From Rapidithrix thailandica (GTDB lineage Bacteria; Bacteroidota; Bacteroidia; Cytophagales; Flammeovirgaceae): 64,000 nt of DNA. The notes under the pieces were generated by a model. The model saw only the letters and a program-made list of their open reading frames with translations, did no database searches and was not told the origin of the DNA. Both the position numbers and the translations under genes were made by a program. The DNA is taken from assembly GCF_039710355.1 (NCBI RefSeq), contig NZ_JBDKWZ010000007.1, positions 186,001 to 250,000 on the forward strand. The letters are read 5' to 3'. Positions 54,927-62,252 of the stretch are shown here, piece after piece (within the stretch, counting starts at the first letter, position 1; every line of letters starts with the position of its first letter).

Positions 54927-55643
54927 CTAACTAAAAGCGTTGAGTATCCGTTGGATATGTTCGGGCTTCTTGGCAAGTAAGTGGCTTTGCTGAAAAGCCT
55001 TAAAGGCCTCCGGGGTTCCGGTCAAGGTCTTGGTTTCATCGGTATCTACCCAGAAGCGGACCGGAAGCCCGTTCAACACCGCTTTCACTTCCCAGAAGTC
55101 TCCTTTGCGCTGACCGGTGGCCTTGCCCAGGTAGGTCTTGTAAAAAACCTTGACCAAGGGCTGGCCACCCAGATGCGTATCACCGATCAAGGGCAAGGTG
55201 ATGGTGTTCACCTTCTTGTAGACCGAAGCCCCGTTGGGACCGGCATACAGGTAATGCCCCAAGGCCGGTTGTCCGGTATCCGGCCGACCTGTGTCTGGCC
55301 GACTGGCGTCCGGTCCCGGTTGCTTTTCCATCAAGCGCCGAAAGTTGTTTTGGTCCACCACCACCGGAAAGCCGGCCCGTTGCAAAGCCCTTTCTGTGCC
55401 CAGGCCAAAACGGCCGTCCACTCCTCCTGTTTCCCGGAGGGCCATCGCCACCGTGCCGCCCCGTTGCAACAAGGCTATTTGCAACTGCCGCACGGCCGCT
55501 CCCTGACTGCCCCTGCGCAAGGGGAAAACATCGCCGGAGGGCACCGGGACCGAGGGGACCGGTGAGGTATCCTTTTGGGAGCGGAGCACAAAATAGGCGA
55601 CTCCCCCTAACAACAACAGGGGTAAAAGATTATTTTGAGACAT
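54927..55643 (-). CDS. Membrane-anchored protein with a peptidoglycan-binding-like domain
   Basis: The 238-residue protein has a single N-terminal helix (NLLPLLLLGGVAYFVLRSQK) and then a region similar to PG_binding_1: PLRRGSQGAAVRQLQIALLQ, VDGRFGLGTERALQR. A Pro/Asp-rich spacer with two DTGRP/DTGQP repeats follows, then an unassigned domain. With no cleavage motif, the helix is probably a stable anchor. Located directly beside the M15 peptidase in the same operon, which supports an envelope-penetration function. Confidence 0.8.
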   Translation of the reverse strand: MSQNNLLPLLLLGGVAYFVLRSQKDTSPVPSVPVPSGDVFPLRRGSQGAAVRQLQIALLQRGGTVAMALRETGGVDGRFGLGTERALQRAGFPVVVDQNNFRRLMEKQPGPDASRPDTGRPDTGQPALGHYLYAGPNGASVYKKVNTITLPLIGDTHLGGQPLVKVFYKTYLGKATGQRKGDFWEVKAVLNGLPVRFWVDTDETKTLTGTPEAFKAFQQSHLLAKKPEHIQRILNAFS

Positions 55644-55645
55644 AA

Positions 55646-56293
55646 TTACGCGGTTTTTACGGTGACGTTCTGTAAAGGCACAAAGTAGTGACGGGCCTTG
55701 TTTTCAAAGGCCACAAAAGGCACATCCCCCAGGATCACCACCGCCTGTTTCATGCCCAAAGGTTGCGGGCTCCGGATGTACTGTACTTTTTGCAGGTCGG
55801 AGGAAAACACCGGCACCAGGCCCTTGGCATAGACCTTTTCGGCAATCACCAAACCGCTTAAATCCCCTGCCAGAAGCTTGCGGAATTTGCTGAACTCGGT
55901 AGGGTTCAAGGCGTTTTGGATGTTTTTCAACAGGTCCTTGCCGTAGCGCATTTGGTACGCCTGCGATACCGGGCCAAAAGAAACGCCCGCCTGGGCCATG
56001 TCCTGAGCCGTGCGGAATATTTCCGCTTCGTCCTCACTCCAGCCGAAAAAGTCATTTTCCCACATGGCCGAGTAATAACGGGAGGCGTACACCGCTGCAC
56101 GGCCCAAAGAGGTATCCGAGCCATAGGCGTTGTCAAATTTCTTCTCCCGCTCCCGTTGCTGTACTTTTTTAAACACCAGGTAACCGGCAAACACCACTCC
56201 GGCCCCGAGCAGGGCTTTCCACACCAAAGGCGGAATGCCTTCCACCACTCCCTTGGCCGCCGATCCGGCCGCTAATAATGCTGTCGCTGCCAT
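55646..56293 (-). CDS. Single-pass membrane protein of the particle-like block
   Basis: The 215-residue protein has a hydrophobic helix at about residues 22-42 (LVWKALLGAGVVFAGYLVFK) after a small Ala/Gly-rich leader, then a basic linker and a soluble domain ending VAFENKARHYFVPLQNV. No family recognised. It ends 2 bases before the peptidoglycan-binding gene and begins 1 base after the 59-residue gene. Small, anchored proteins of this type are frequent in membrane-containing viruses. Confidence 0.75.
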   Translation of the reverse strand: MAATALLAAGSAAKGVVEGIPPLVWKALLGAGVVFAGYLVFKKVQQREREKKFDNAYGSDTSLGRAAVYASRYYSAMWENDFFGWSEDEAEIFRTAQDMAQAGVSFGPVSQAYQMRYGKDLLKNIQNALNPTEFSKFRKLLAGDLSGLVIAEKVYAKGLVPVFSSDLQKVQYIRSPQPLGMKQAVVILGDVPFVAFENKARHYFVPLQNVTVKTA

Positions 56294-56294
56294 C

Positions 56295-56474
56295 TTATAA
56301 CAGGTTTTTGTTCGCTTTGATCAGTAAATTGATGCCCGGCAAACGGGACTTCTCTGCCAGGATCTCCAGGGACTCCAGGCTTAAATTCTTCTCCAGGATC
56401 TTCAACAGCTCCTGTTTGCTGCGGCTCACTTTGAGCCGGCCGCCCTTAGACGGCTTTTTGAGTTGTGGAATCAT
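56295..56474 (-). CDS. Small basic protein, 59 residues
   Basis: I found this frame by reading codons of the 150-base gap. It starts at ATG 56474, overlaps the 3' end of the zinc-finger gene by 29 bases and stops at 56295, just before the next start. The product MIPQLKKPSKGGRLKVSRSK has a helical, Leu-rich second half (KILEKNLSLESLEILAEKSR). It is soluble and basic. It fills the otherwise unexplained gap in a very compact operon, which supports it being real. Confidence 0.68.
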   Translation of the reverse strand: MIPQLKKPSKGGRLKVSRSKQELLKILEKNLSLESLEILAEKSRLPGINLLIKANKNLL

Positions 56475-57162
56475 GCTTCAAGGCGTTTACGATGATTTGA
56501 GCGGCCCGGAGATAGTCTTCACTGTCGGCAAAAGCTTGCAGCACATAGCCAAAGGCTTGTTTCTGCCGGTCGTCCAGCGCCAGGTACCAGGCCTTGAAAT
56601 TTTCAATGTTCGGGTCGGCTTCTTCCTGAGTGGCCGGAATGCCCGCCACCCCTTGCGGTCCCCGGGCAGCCCCCAACAAACCGGCGAGGCTGTTAATCAA
56701 GGTAGAGGTGGCTTCCGGATGTTCGTAGGCCGTTTCCACAATCCCCTCCAGGCCTCCTTTCCGGTTCTGTTCCCGCTCCCGCATTTGCAATTCGTACTCC
56801 CGGTCCTTGAAAGCCAGGTCTTTTTCTGCAGCAAACAACTCCTTTTGCGTCTGCTCCAGCCGGCTTTTCAAATCCCGGTTGTTTTCCCGGTATTCCCGGA
56901 CCTTCTCTTGCAGGTCCCGGATCACATATTCCTGCCAGTTCTGCGGACCCGGTTGGGAGAGGATCTGCGCTTGTTCGGTGAGGTCGTTCATGCTCGTTGA
57001 CGGTTGTTGCCGTTGCTGCCAGGCGCGGTGCCGGCAGCGGTCCGAACAGTATTTCTGCTCGATGCGCACGGCCGCTTTCGGGGTAAACCCCTGCCCACAG
57101 TGTTGACAAATTTTACTCAAAACTTTCTTCGTTGCGTTCGCTGTATTTGATGACAATAGCAT
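56446..57162 (-). CDS. Zinc-finger coiled-coil protein
   Basis: About 238 residues from ATG 57162 (57186 is possible but overlaps the upstream gene more; a TTG near 57118 would avoid overlap). The N-terminal part has a C4 zinc finger: CQHCGQGFTP and KYCSDRCRHRAW. A long coiled coil follows (NNRDLKSRLEQTQKELFAAE) and a small helical C-terminal domain. It could bind nucleic acid or particle components. Not a known family by eye. Confidence 0.75.
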   Translation of the reverse strand: MLLSSNTANATKKVLSKICQHCGQGFTPKAAVRIEQKYCSDRCRHRAWQQRQQPSTSMNDLTEQAQILSQPGPQNWQEYVIRDLQEKVREYRENNRDLKSRLEQTQKELFAAEKDLAFKDREYELQMREREQNRKGGLEGIVETAYEHPEATSTLINSLAGLLGAARGPQGVAGIPATQEEADPNIENFKAWYLALDDRQKQAFGYVLQAFADSEDYLRAAQIIVNALKHDSTTQKAV

Positions 57163-57406
57163 TGCGGTTGCCCCCTCCTTTTCCATAACTCAACCAGAGC
57201 TTGCCGTGGACCAGAAGGTTTTCAAAGACCGGGGAACGGTAACTTTCCCCCGGGGCCAGCTCCAGGCTTAACCGGCTTTCCCGGGTAAAGCTCAGAAACA
57301 CCGGGCAAGCTCCCCGGTTGATCACCTGAAACCCCGCGCAGTTCAGCTCTATTTCCTGGTCGCCCCCGGGGGCTTCCATCGTGGGGATGACGTGGCGCAA
57401 ACTCAT
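57113..57406 (-). CDS. Small beta-rich protein
   Basis: 97 residues. DQEIELNCAGFQVINRGACP and LSLELAPGESYRSPVFENLL suggest a short beta-sandwich. The start overlaps the preceding stop by ATGA. No signal peptide. Likely a minor structural protein. Confidence 0.7.
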   Translation of the reverse strand: MSLRHVIPTMEAPGGDQEIELNCAGFQVINRGACPVFLSFTRESRLSLELAPGESYRSPVFENLLVHGKLWLSYGKGGGNRNAIVIKYSERNEESFE

Positions 57407-57753
57407 TTTTCAAGCAAAAAGACCAATTGGTATTGTACATCCCCGGTGGCCGTAGCCGGCAACACCGTCTTCACCCGGAACTGTTGGCCCTTGTTATCCA
57501 GGTCTACCGGCTCCCAGGGCTTCTCTGCCGTATAGGCATAGGCCCGGCTGTTTTCCGCATCCACCAATAAGCCGTTGTTGTCTTCCAGGCCCACCTCGTA
57601 ATAGGGCAAGCCCCCATCGGCCAAAGGATGCAGGCGCAAGCCCTTCACCTTGGTATAGGAGGGGTCCAGGTTGACCGGACTGGTCTTTTCCCCGGCGGCC
57701 GTGCCGTTCACCAGCTCTATAAGTACGGTTTGTTTTTTGAATTGTCGTGCCAT
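57403..57753 (-). CDS. Small beta-rich structural candidate
   Basis: 116 residues with alternating strands (KQTVLIELVNGTAAGEKTSP, then GDVQYQLVFLLEK at the end). It may be a capsid-like or cement protein; the sequence is too short to decide. It is placed between the 210-residue putative capsid protein and the ATGA-coupled 97-residue gene. Confidence 0.7.
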   Translation of the reverse strand: MARQFKKQTVLIELVNGTAAGEKTSPVNLDPSYTKVKGLRLHPLADGGLPYYEVGLEDNNGLLVDAENSRAYAYTAEKPWEPVDLDNKGQQFRVKTVLPATATGDVQYQLVFLLEK

Positions 57754-57838
57754 CGCTGCTAAAGGTTATAAAAATTCAACAGTCCGGCCCACCAGCGGCA
57801 GGCCGGTCTTTTCTTGAATGGATTGAATAGAAAACAAG

Positions 57839-58471
57839 TTATTTTTCTTGCGTACGGGTCCCGAACAGCTCCACTTTCACCCAGTATTGGTCGGATTCCC
57901 GTCCGGTCGGCGGCGTCATGCCGGCCCCTTCCGGAAAGCGCAACTGAATCCTGATAGGCACTTCTTCGCGGATGATAAAGGGCGTATACACCGCAAAGGT
58001 GTTCTCCGGACCGCCCAACAAACCCTGGGGTTCCATGGACAACAAAGCCGAAACGGGAATTTCAAACAGGACCCGGTCGTTTTGTTTGATCAACAAGTCC
58101 GCATTGAACAGGGCCGGATGAATAGCAACAGCACCCGACACACCGGGGCTATACAAGTTGATTGCAGAGTCCGACTCGCCGGCAAACCAGGCGAAGCCGA
58201 TGCGGTCCACGGCCATGTTCTCGAACTTGTCCAGCTTGGCCCGGTCCAGGTTGCGCACCCCGTCCTGCTTGGAATCCGAGGCTTTTACCAGGTCCGCCGT
58301 ATCCGACTTGCCCGTGATCTCGTGTTTTACATACAGGATATGCGAAACGGATTTTAGGTCGTTGGCCAGAAAGCGCTCGGCCGTCTCCGGAGGCAACATC
58401 CCGCTATTGGCCGCGTGCTTGATCATCTCGTGGGCACGCGTGGTAATCTTGTCGTAATTGACAGCTAACAT
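57839..58471 (-). CDS. Putative jelly-roll capsid-type protein
   Basis: The 210-residue protein has a helical N-terminus (ARAHEMIKHAANSGMLPPET-like region) and a beta-rich core: NADLLIKQNDRVLFEIPVSA, TPFIIREEVPIRIQLRFPEG, QYWVKVELFGTRT. The strand order and absence of signal peptide fit a single jelly-roll, as in small viral capsid proteins. It is short for a double jelly-roll (which are usually larger than 260 residues). It is the most protein-like candidate for the main shell component. No motif proves this; it is inference from fold-like pattern and location. Confidence 0.6.
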   Translation of the reverse strand: MLAVNYDKITTRAHEMIKHAANSGMLPPETAERFLANDLKSVSHILYVKHEITGKSDTADLVKASDSKQDGVRNLDRAKLDKFENMAVDRIGFAWFAGESDSAINLYSPGVSGAVAIHPALFNADLLIKQNDRVLFEIPVSALLSMEPQGLLGGPENTFAVYTPFIIREEVPIRIQLRFPEGAGMTPPTGRESDQYWVKVELFGTRTQEK

Positions 58472-58559
58472 GAGGATTAAAAATTAAATTTTGAAACAGT
58501 CTTTTAATTACCGTGCTTCCTTTCAAAAGCACTCCGAATTGAACAGCACTCAAAAGTGA

Positions 58560-58988
58560 CTAAATGCCCAGGGCTGCGCCTTGGAGCAAAGCCAGGTCTT
58601 CGGTGCCTTGTAGCAAGCGGCTGTCTTCCGGGATCATCTCCAAATCGGCCGCCACCGCGTCCAGGTCGGCAAACTCTTCCCCGTACTCCTCTGCTTCTCC
58701 CAGTTGCGGTACGAACTTGGCCGCGCCCCCTTGACTCAAGGAAGGAATAAACTGATTCACCGTCTTGAAGATGGAACTGACGGCCACACCGGTCGCCAGG
58801 TCTTTGACCGCCTCGCTTTTGGAGGTCATATGGAAATAGACCGAACCCGCCAACAAGGCTGGGGAAAGAAACTTCTTGACGCTGTCCGGAACCGGAAGCA
58901 TGGAAGTGGCGGCCTTTTCAATCACCATACCGGAGCCTATAAACAGGACTTTTTTACCGGTACTCTGTAGTTTTTTAGAATCAACCAT
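58560..58988 (-). CDS. Small membrane protein of the particle-like block
   Basis: 142 residues with two hydrophobic stretches: KVLFIGSGMVIEKAATSMLP and FLSPALLAGSVYFHM. The second half is acidic (EEYGEEFADLDAVAADLEMI). Not recognised. It lies between the transglutaminase-like gene and the putative capsid gene. Probably a membrane-embedded structural or scaffolding protein. Confidence 0.7.
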   Translation of the reverse strand: MVDSKKLQSTGKKVLFIGSGMVIEKAATSMLPVPDSVKKFLSPALLAGSVYFHMTSKSEAVKDLATGVAVSSIFKTVNQFIPSLSQGGAAKFVPQLGEAEEYGEEFADLDAVAADLEMIPEDSRLLQGTEDLALLQGAALGI

Positions 58989-59002
58989 AGGTTTACAATA
59001 GA

Positions 59003-61372
59003 TTAAATATTCACTTTTCCCAGCCCCCTGCGGGAGGCCGTGGTGTTACGTTTCGCACTCGTTTTACGGCCTCGTGGGGTCGTCTTCTTTCTTGCGGTGC
59101 GCCGGGTGGGTGCTCCGCTCAGGCCTGTGGGCTTTTGGCTCTTGTTCATTAACAGCAAACCGCCCACTGCGACCGCGGCAAGTACCAGGCCCATCGAACC
59201 CCCACCGGCCGTCTGCGGTGTCGGCTGGTATTCCGTCGGTACATAAGGAGTCGGTCGGGGGATCACCTTGCCGTTTTGGTCCTTGACTCCGGGGAGCTTG
59301 ACCCCGGGCAATTTGATCCCGATCTTATCCAAAGGGATTTGTCCCTTGGCGATCTCGGCGGCCTTCTTTTCCAGCTTTTTCTTGTTGCCCTTCACCAGGT
59401 CTCTTACCACCTTCACGCCCCCTTTTACCAACTTGCCCGCGCCTTTGGCTACCTTGATCACCAAGCCTTTCAACCAGGATACGATCTTGGCAATAAACCC
59501 GCTGGCGGCTGTTCCTCCCACGGCCGTACCGGCGGCACCTAAGCCGGTAGCACCTAGGCCGGCGGCGCCCAAGCCCTCTACGCCCCGGAAGCCAAAAGGC
59601 CTCTTTTGCCGGAGCATCGTTTGCAAGCGGCTGTGTACACTACTGCTTGGCGTTGAACTTCGAGAATTCGGAATCCGGCCTCCCGGGGTCCATCCACTTG
59701 GGGTCCGGCCTCCCGGAAGGCCGGACCCTGGGGTCCATCCACTTGGAAGGATACCCTTGGGTTTTAAAGGAGAAGATTTTGATGCAAAACGGAAGAAAGG
59801 ATTCCGTTTTTTCAACAGCTCTTGCATCCTCCGTTTCACCGCTTCCGGATCTTTTGCCGGGCTTTGAGGGGTCTGCTGCTCGGTGGGATTACCCTTCGGG
59901 GCCGCGGAACCCTTGTGCCCTCCAATGGTCTGATCGATATGGGCCGGTTCCAAAAACGGCAAACCGTGTTTTTTTACCCCTTTCTCCCAACCCCGGATGA
60001 TGTAATGCCGCAAATTGCCTTCTTTGCCTTTTAAGGTGTTTACCCAGAGGTTCCGCGTCTTTTTCAAACGGTCCACCGACTTGCGCCAGCTATCCAGGTC
60101 CAGGCCAATCTGTTTAGCCTGGGCTTCGCTTAGGTAGCCGTAGCCCAGACGCTCGCTCATCTTAAACAGGTTGCTCCGGAAAGCCGCTTCCAGACCACCC
60201 CGGGCCGCCAGTGATAGGGGATTGTACCGGGCAATGGCATTGCCAACCGCCCGCACGCCATCTCCCACACGGTCACCCACCCATTTTACCCCCTTGCCTA
60301 CGGCCTTCACGCCTTTTTTCACCGCTTTCCCCACGGCTTTAACTCCCTTTTTTACCCCCTTCCACAGCTTTTTAAAAAAGCCGCCCAAGCCGCCCAGTTT
60401 GGCTTCCTGTTCTTCCCAGGCCTCCAGCTCGTCCAGGCGTTGACTTCTCGCCACCGGGTCGTTCCAAACGGCCAGTACCGAGTCGATTTGCCGGGCCAGG
60501 TCCACGCCCCGGTAGCCGGCATAGTCAGCCGCCAGGTTTTGAGACACCGCGATCCGGGTGTTTTGCAGGTGTTTTTTCAAAGAGTCCAGAAAGCCTTGGT
60601 ACAAGCCCTCTCCGTCCACCGCTCCCAGACCGGGAACGCCCAACAAATCGAACTCGTTGCCAAAGGTTTCCGGAACGCCTAAGCCGGCCGCGCCTAAGCC
60701 GGCCGCGCCTAAGCTGGCCGCACCTAGGCCGGTCACCTGGGGGTATTCTTCCAGGTCGTCCACTCCGTTTAAGTATTGAATGGGTAAATTCATTGCTCTG
60801 TCAAATTTTGCTGAATAGGGTACTTCGTAATTCCAGCGGTCCACTACCGGATCGATCGCGTAATGGCCTTGTGAAAGGCTGCGGCCGGCTTTGGGAACCA
60901 CCACGTACACGTGCTGGTAGTAGTCGCGGCCCTTGTATTGGGTCATCCGGTAGTAATGCGGAACCTTTAAATTGGTGAGAATACTGGAAATAAAGATGGT
61001 AAAATCATCGCAGTCTACACCCCGGCTGCGCTCCTTCCAGATCCGCAAGGGCCGGTGCAACTGCTCGGTACCCGGCTCGTCCTTGCGGTATTGGATATGC
61101 CGGTAGATAAAATCAAAAATGTTTTTCGTGGTCGTTTGCAGGTCGTTTGCCTTCAGGTAACGGGCTAGTTTTTTTGTATCGCCCAGGGTCTGCTTGACAA
61201 TCTTTTCAATCAGGTTCAGGGTGTCGAAGACGTCCCCGTGCTGGAGAATCCTATCGGTACCCTCCAATTGGCTGAAAGGCGGAAACAGCCAGTTGTATTC
61301 CCTGCCGGACCTTAACTCCCGTTGGCCCGCAGCCACCATGCCTAAGCCTCTTATGGATGCAGTGCTGCTCAT
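59003..61372 (-). CDS. Membrane-anchored transglutaminase-like protein with low-complexity repeats
   Basis: The 789-residue protein has a transglutaminase-like/papain-fold domain at about 20-200 with Cys121 in GVDCDDFTIF, His154 in YYQHVYVV and Asp174 in YAIDPVVD. Then come GLGAA-type repeats (about 214-240), an amphipathic basic stretch KGVKKGVKAVGKAVKKGVKA (about 340-370), Pro/Gly repeats including PSGWTPG twice, a second set of GLGAA repeats, and a C-terminal membrane helix (GSMGLVLAAVAVGGLLLM) plus a very basic tail. The middle resembles membrane-interacting phage proteins. It may process proteins or peptidoglycan. The start overlaps the previous gene by ATGA. Confidence 0.8.
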   Translation of the reverse strand: MSSTASIRGLGMVAAGQRELRSGREYNWLFPPFSQLEGTDRILQHGDVFDTLNLIEKIVKQTLGDTKKLARYLKANDLQTTTKNIFDFIYRHIQYRKDEPGTEQLHRPLRIWKERSRGVDCDDFTIFISSILTNLKVPHYYRMTQYKGRDYYQHVYVVVPKAGRSLSQGHYAIDPVVDRWNYEVPYSAKFDRAMNLPIQYLNGVDDLEEYPQVTGLGAASLGAAGLGAAGLGVPETFGNEFDLLGVPGLGAVDGEGLYQGFLDSLKKHLQNTRIAVSQNLAADYAGYRGVDLARQIDSVLAVWNDPVARSQRLDELEAWEEQEAKLGGLGGFFKKLWKGVKKGVKAVGKAVKKGVKAVGKGVKWVGDRVGDGVRAVGNAIARYNPLSLAARGGLEAAFRSNLFKMSERLGYGYLSEAQAKQIGLDLDSWRKSVDRLKKTRNLWVNTLKGKEGNLRHYIIRGWEKGVKKHGLPFLEPAHIDQTIGGHKGSAAPKGNPTEQQTPQSPAKDPEAVKRRMQELLKKRNPFFRFASKSSPLKPKGILPSGWTPGSGLPGGRTPSGWTPGGRIPNSRSSTPSSSVHSRLQTMLRQKRPFGFRGVEGLGAAGLGATGLGAAGTAVGGTAASGFIAKIVSWLKGLVIKVAKGAGKLVKGGVKVVRDLVKGNKKKLEKKAAEIAKGQIPLDKIGIKLPGVKLPGVKDQNGKVIPRPTPYVPTEYQPTPQTAGGGSMGLVLAAVAVGGLLLMNKSQKPTGLSGAPTRRTARKKTTPRGRKTSAKRNTTASRRGLGKVNI

Positions 61373-61842
61373 CCCAAACCGTTGATTGTTTGGGGCTTAC
61401 CCAATGTTTTGGTAAAGCTCTCTGAAAACGGATAACCGTTGGCCTCTCCCTGTACATACACCTGCACCTCCATGGAAGATAGAAAATTCAAAAAATTCAG
61501 GCCCAGGGTCAACAGGGAGGTTTCCAACGGAAACGATTGTAACGTAGCTTTTTGAGGCAAAATCTCATACAGATTGCTTTGCGGAGGCGACTTGACCAGC
61601 AATTTCCAATTGCCGGAAGCATCCTTGACCGAAAGGGCAATCACCAGGTTGCTCAACGTCAGTTGGTTTTTGGAATAATTGGCAAAGCGAAAAACCGGTT
61701 CGAAGTAGACCTTGCCCTTGCTGATGCGGGGCCAGTCCAGACCGGCAAAGGAAATATCAATGTCGCCGGCCGTGCTCTTGGTTTTCAAGGCATCGCCAAA
61801 AATCAAAACGGCCAGACCGGCTACCACTAAAAAAGTATTCAT
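61369..61842 (-). CDS. Membrane-anchored beta-sandwich protein, first gene of the particle-like operon
   Basis: The 157-residue protein has an N-terminal hydrophobic helix (FLVVAGLAVLIFGDALKT) and a beta-sandwich resembling LEA2-like proteins (PVFRFANYSKNQLTLSNLVI, then SSMEVQVYVQGEANGYPFSE). No enzymatic motif. It is the promoter-proximal gene of the - strand operon and overlaps the following start by ATGA. Probably a minor structural membrane component. Confidence 0.72.
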   Translation of the reverse strand: MNTFLVVAGLAVLIFGDALKTKSTAGDIDISFAGLDWPRISKGKVYFEPVFRFANYSKNQLTLSNLVIALSVKDASGNWKLLVKSPPQSNLYEILPQKATLQSFPLETSLLTLGLNFLNFLSSMEVQVYVQGEANGYPFSESFTKTLGKPQTINGLG

Positions 61843-61990
61843 GCGCTGTGGGGTTCGTTGTAAACGAGTTCATGTAACGAGCTACTAAACTAGCGGCCCG
61901 TACCCACCCACTGGGAGGAATTGAGGGTTGACAGGGAATAACAAGGGAAAATGGGCGTTTTTTATCGTATTTTTTGGTAATTTTAAGAGT

Positions 61991-62161
61991 ATGAACCCAC
62001 CGAGAATAACCTTGATTACCAAAAAAGAAGTGGCCCGGATGTACGGGGTCAGTTACAACACGATTCTGCGCTATTTTAAAGCCATCGGCATCCACAAACG
62101 CAGCCTGCTCACCAAAAAAGATATGCAGAAATTTATGGACCATTACGGGGAGCCTTATTAG
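61991..62161 (+). CDS. Small helix-turn-helix regulator or excisionase
   Basis: I chose ATG 61991, giving 56 residues (MNPPRITLITKKEVARMYGV and on). The upstream frame to 61928 reads as junk. The pattern ITKKEVARMYGVSYNTILRY is a MerR/excisionase-type HTH of the helix-turn-helix_17 kind, and KKDMQKFMDHYG is the end of the domain. It is divergent from the - strand operon with 148 bases between, so it may control that operon or act as excisionase for the integrase. Confidence 0.78.
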   Translation: MNPPRITLITKKEVARMYGVSYNTILRYFKAIGIHKRSLLTKKDMQKFMDHYGEPY

Positions 62162-62252
62162 GAGGTTGACTATAACTAACATAAGGAATTCACTATTCAA
62201 TATTATCCTAAAAACATTACTTTGGTATAATTTGATCAATGTTAGAAATTAG

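Larger units (their letters stand above)
38991..62161. mobile_element. Candidate integrated element: recombinase, TssD toxin cassette, particle-like gene block, HTH regulator
   Basis: Limits are inferred from gene content: an integrase at the left, a long uniform - strand operon in the middle, and a small helix-turn-helix gene at the right. The middle (44.5-61.8 kb) is clearly richer in G+C than both flanks, while the integrase is AT-rich, so the block may be composite. No att repeats, tRNA target or target duplications were found by eye. The right limit could also extend to or beyond the window edge. Confidence 0.5.

Noticed and set aside
44547..61842. Many + strand frames of 60-290 codons opposite the block
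   Set aside because: In G+C-rich DNA the opposite strand stays open by chance. They follow the codon phase of the - strand genes, and their compositions (rich in Arg, Pro, Phe, His) are typical shadows.
44547..61842. Tailed prophage
   Set aside because: No large terminase, portal, major capsid of HK97 type, tape measure or tail tube was recognised.
43686..61842. Contractile injection system or complete T6SS
   Set aside because: Only the TssD-like protein is present; no sheath, baseplate, TssB/C-like, spike or ATPase of such a system could be found.
61928..61990. Upstream extension of the small HTH
   Set aside because: The extra residues before MNPPRI are hydrophobic and unrelated to the HTH.
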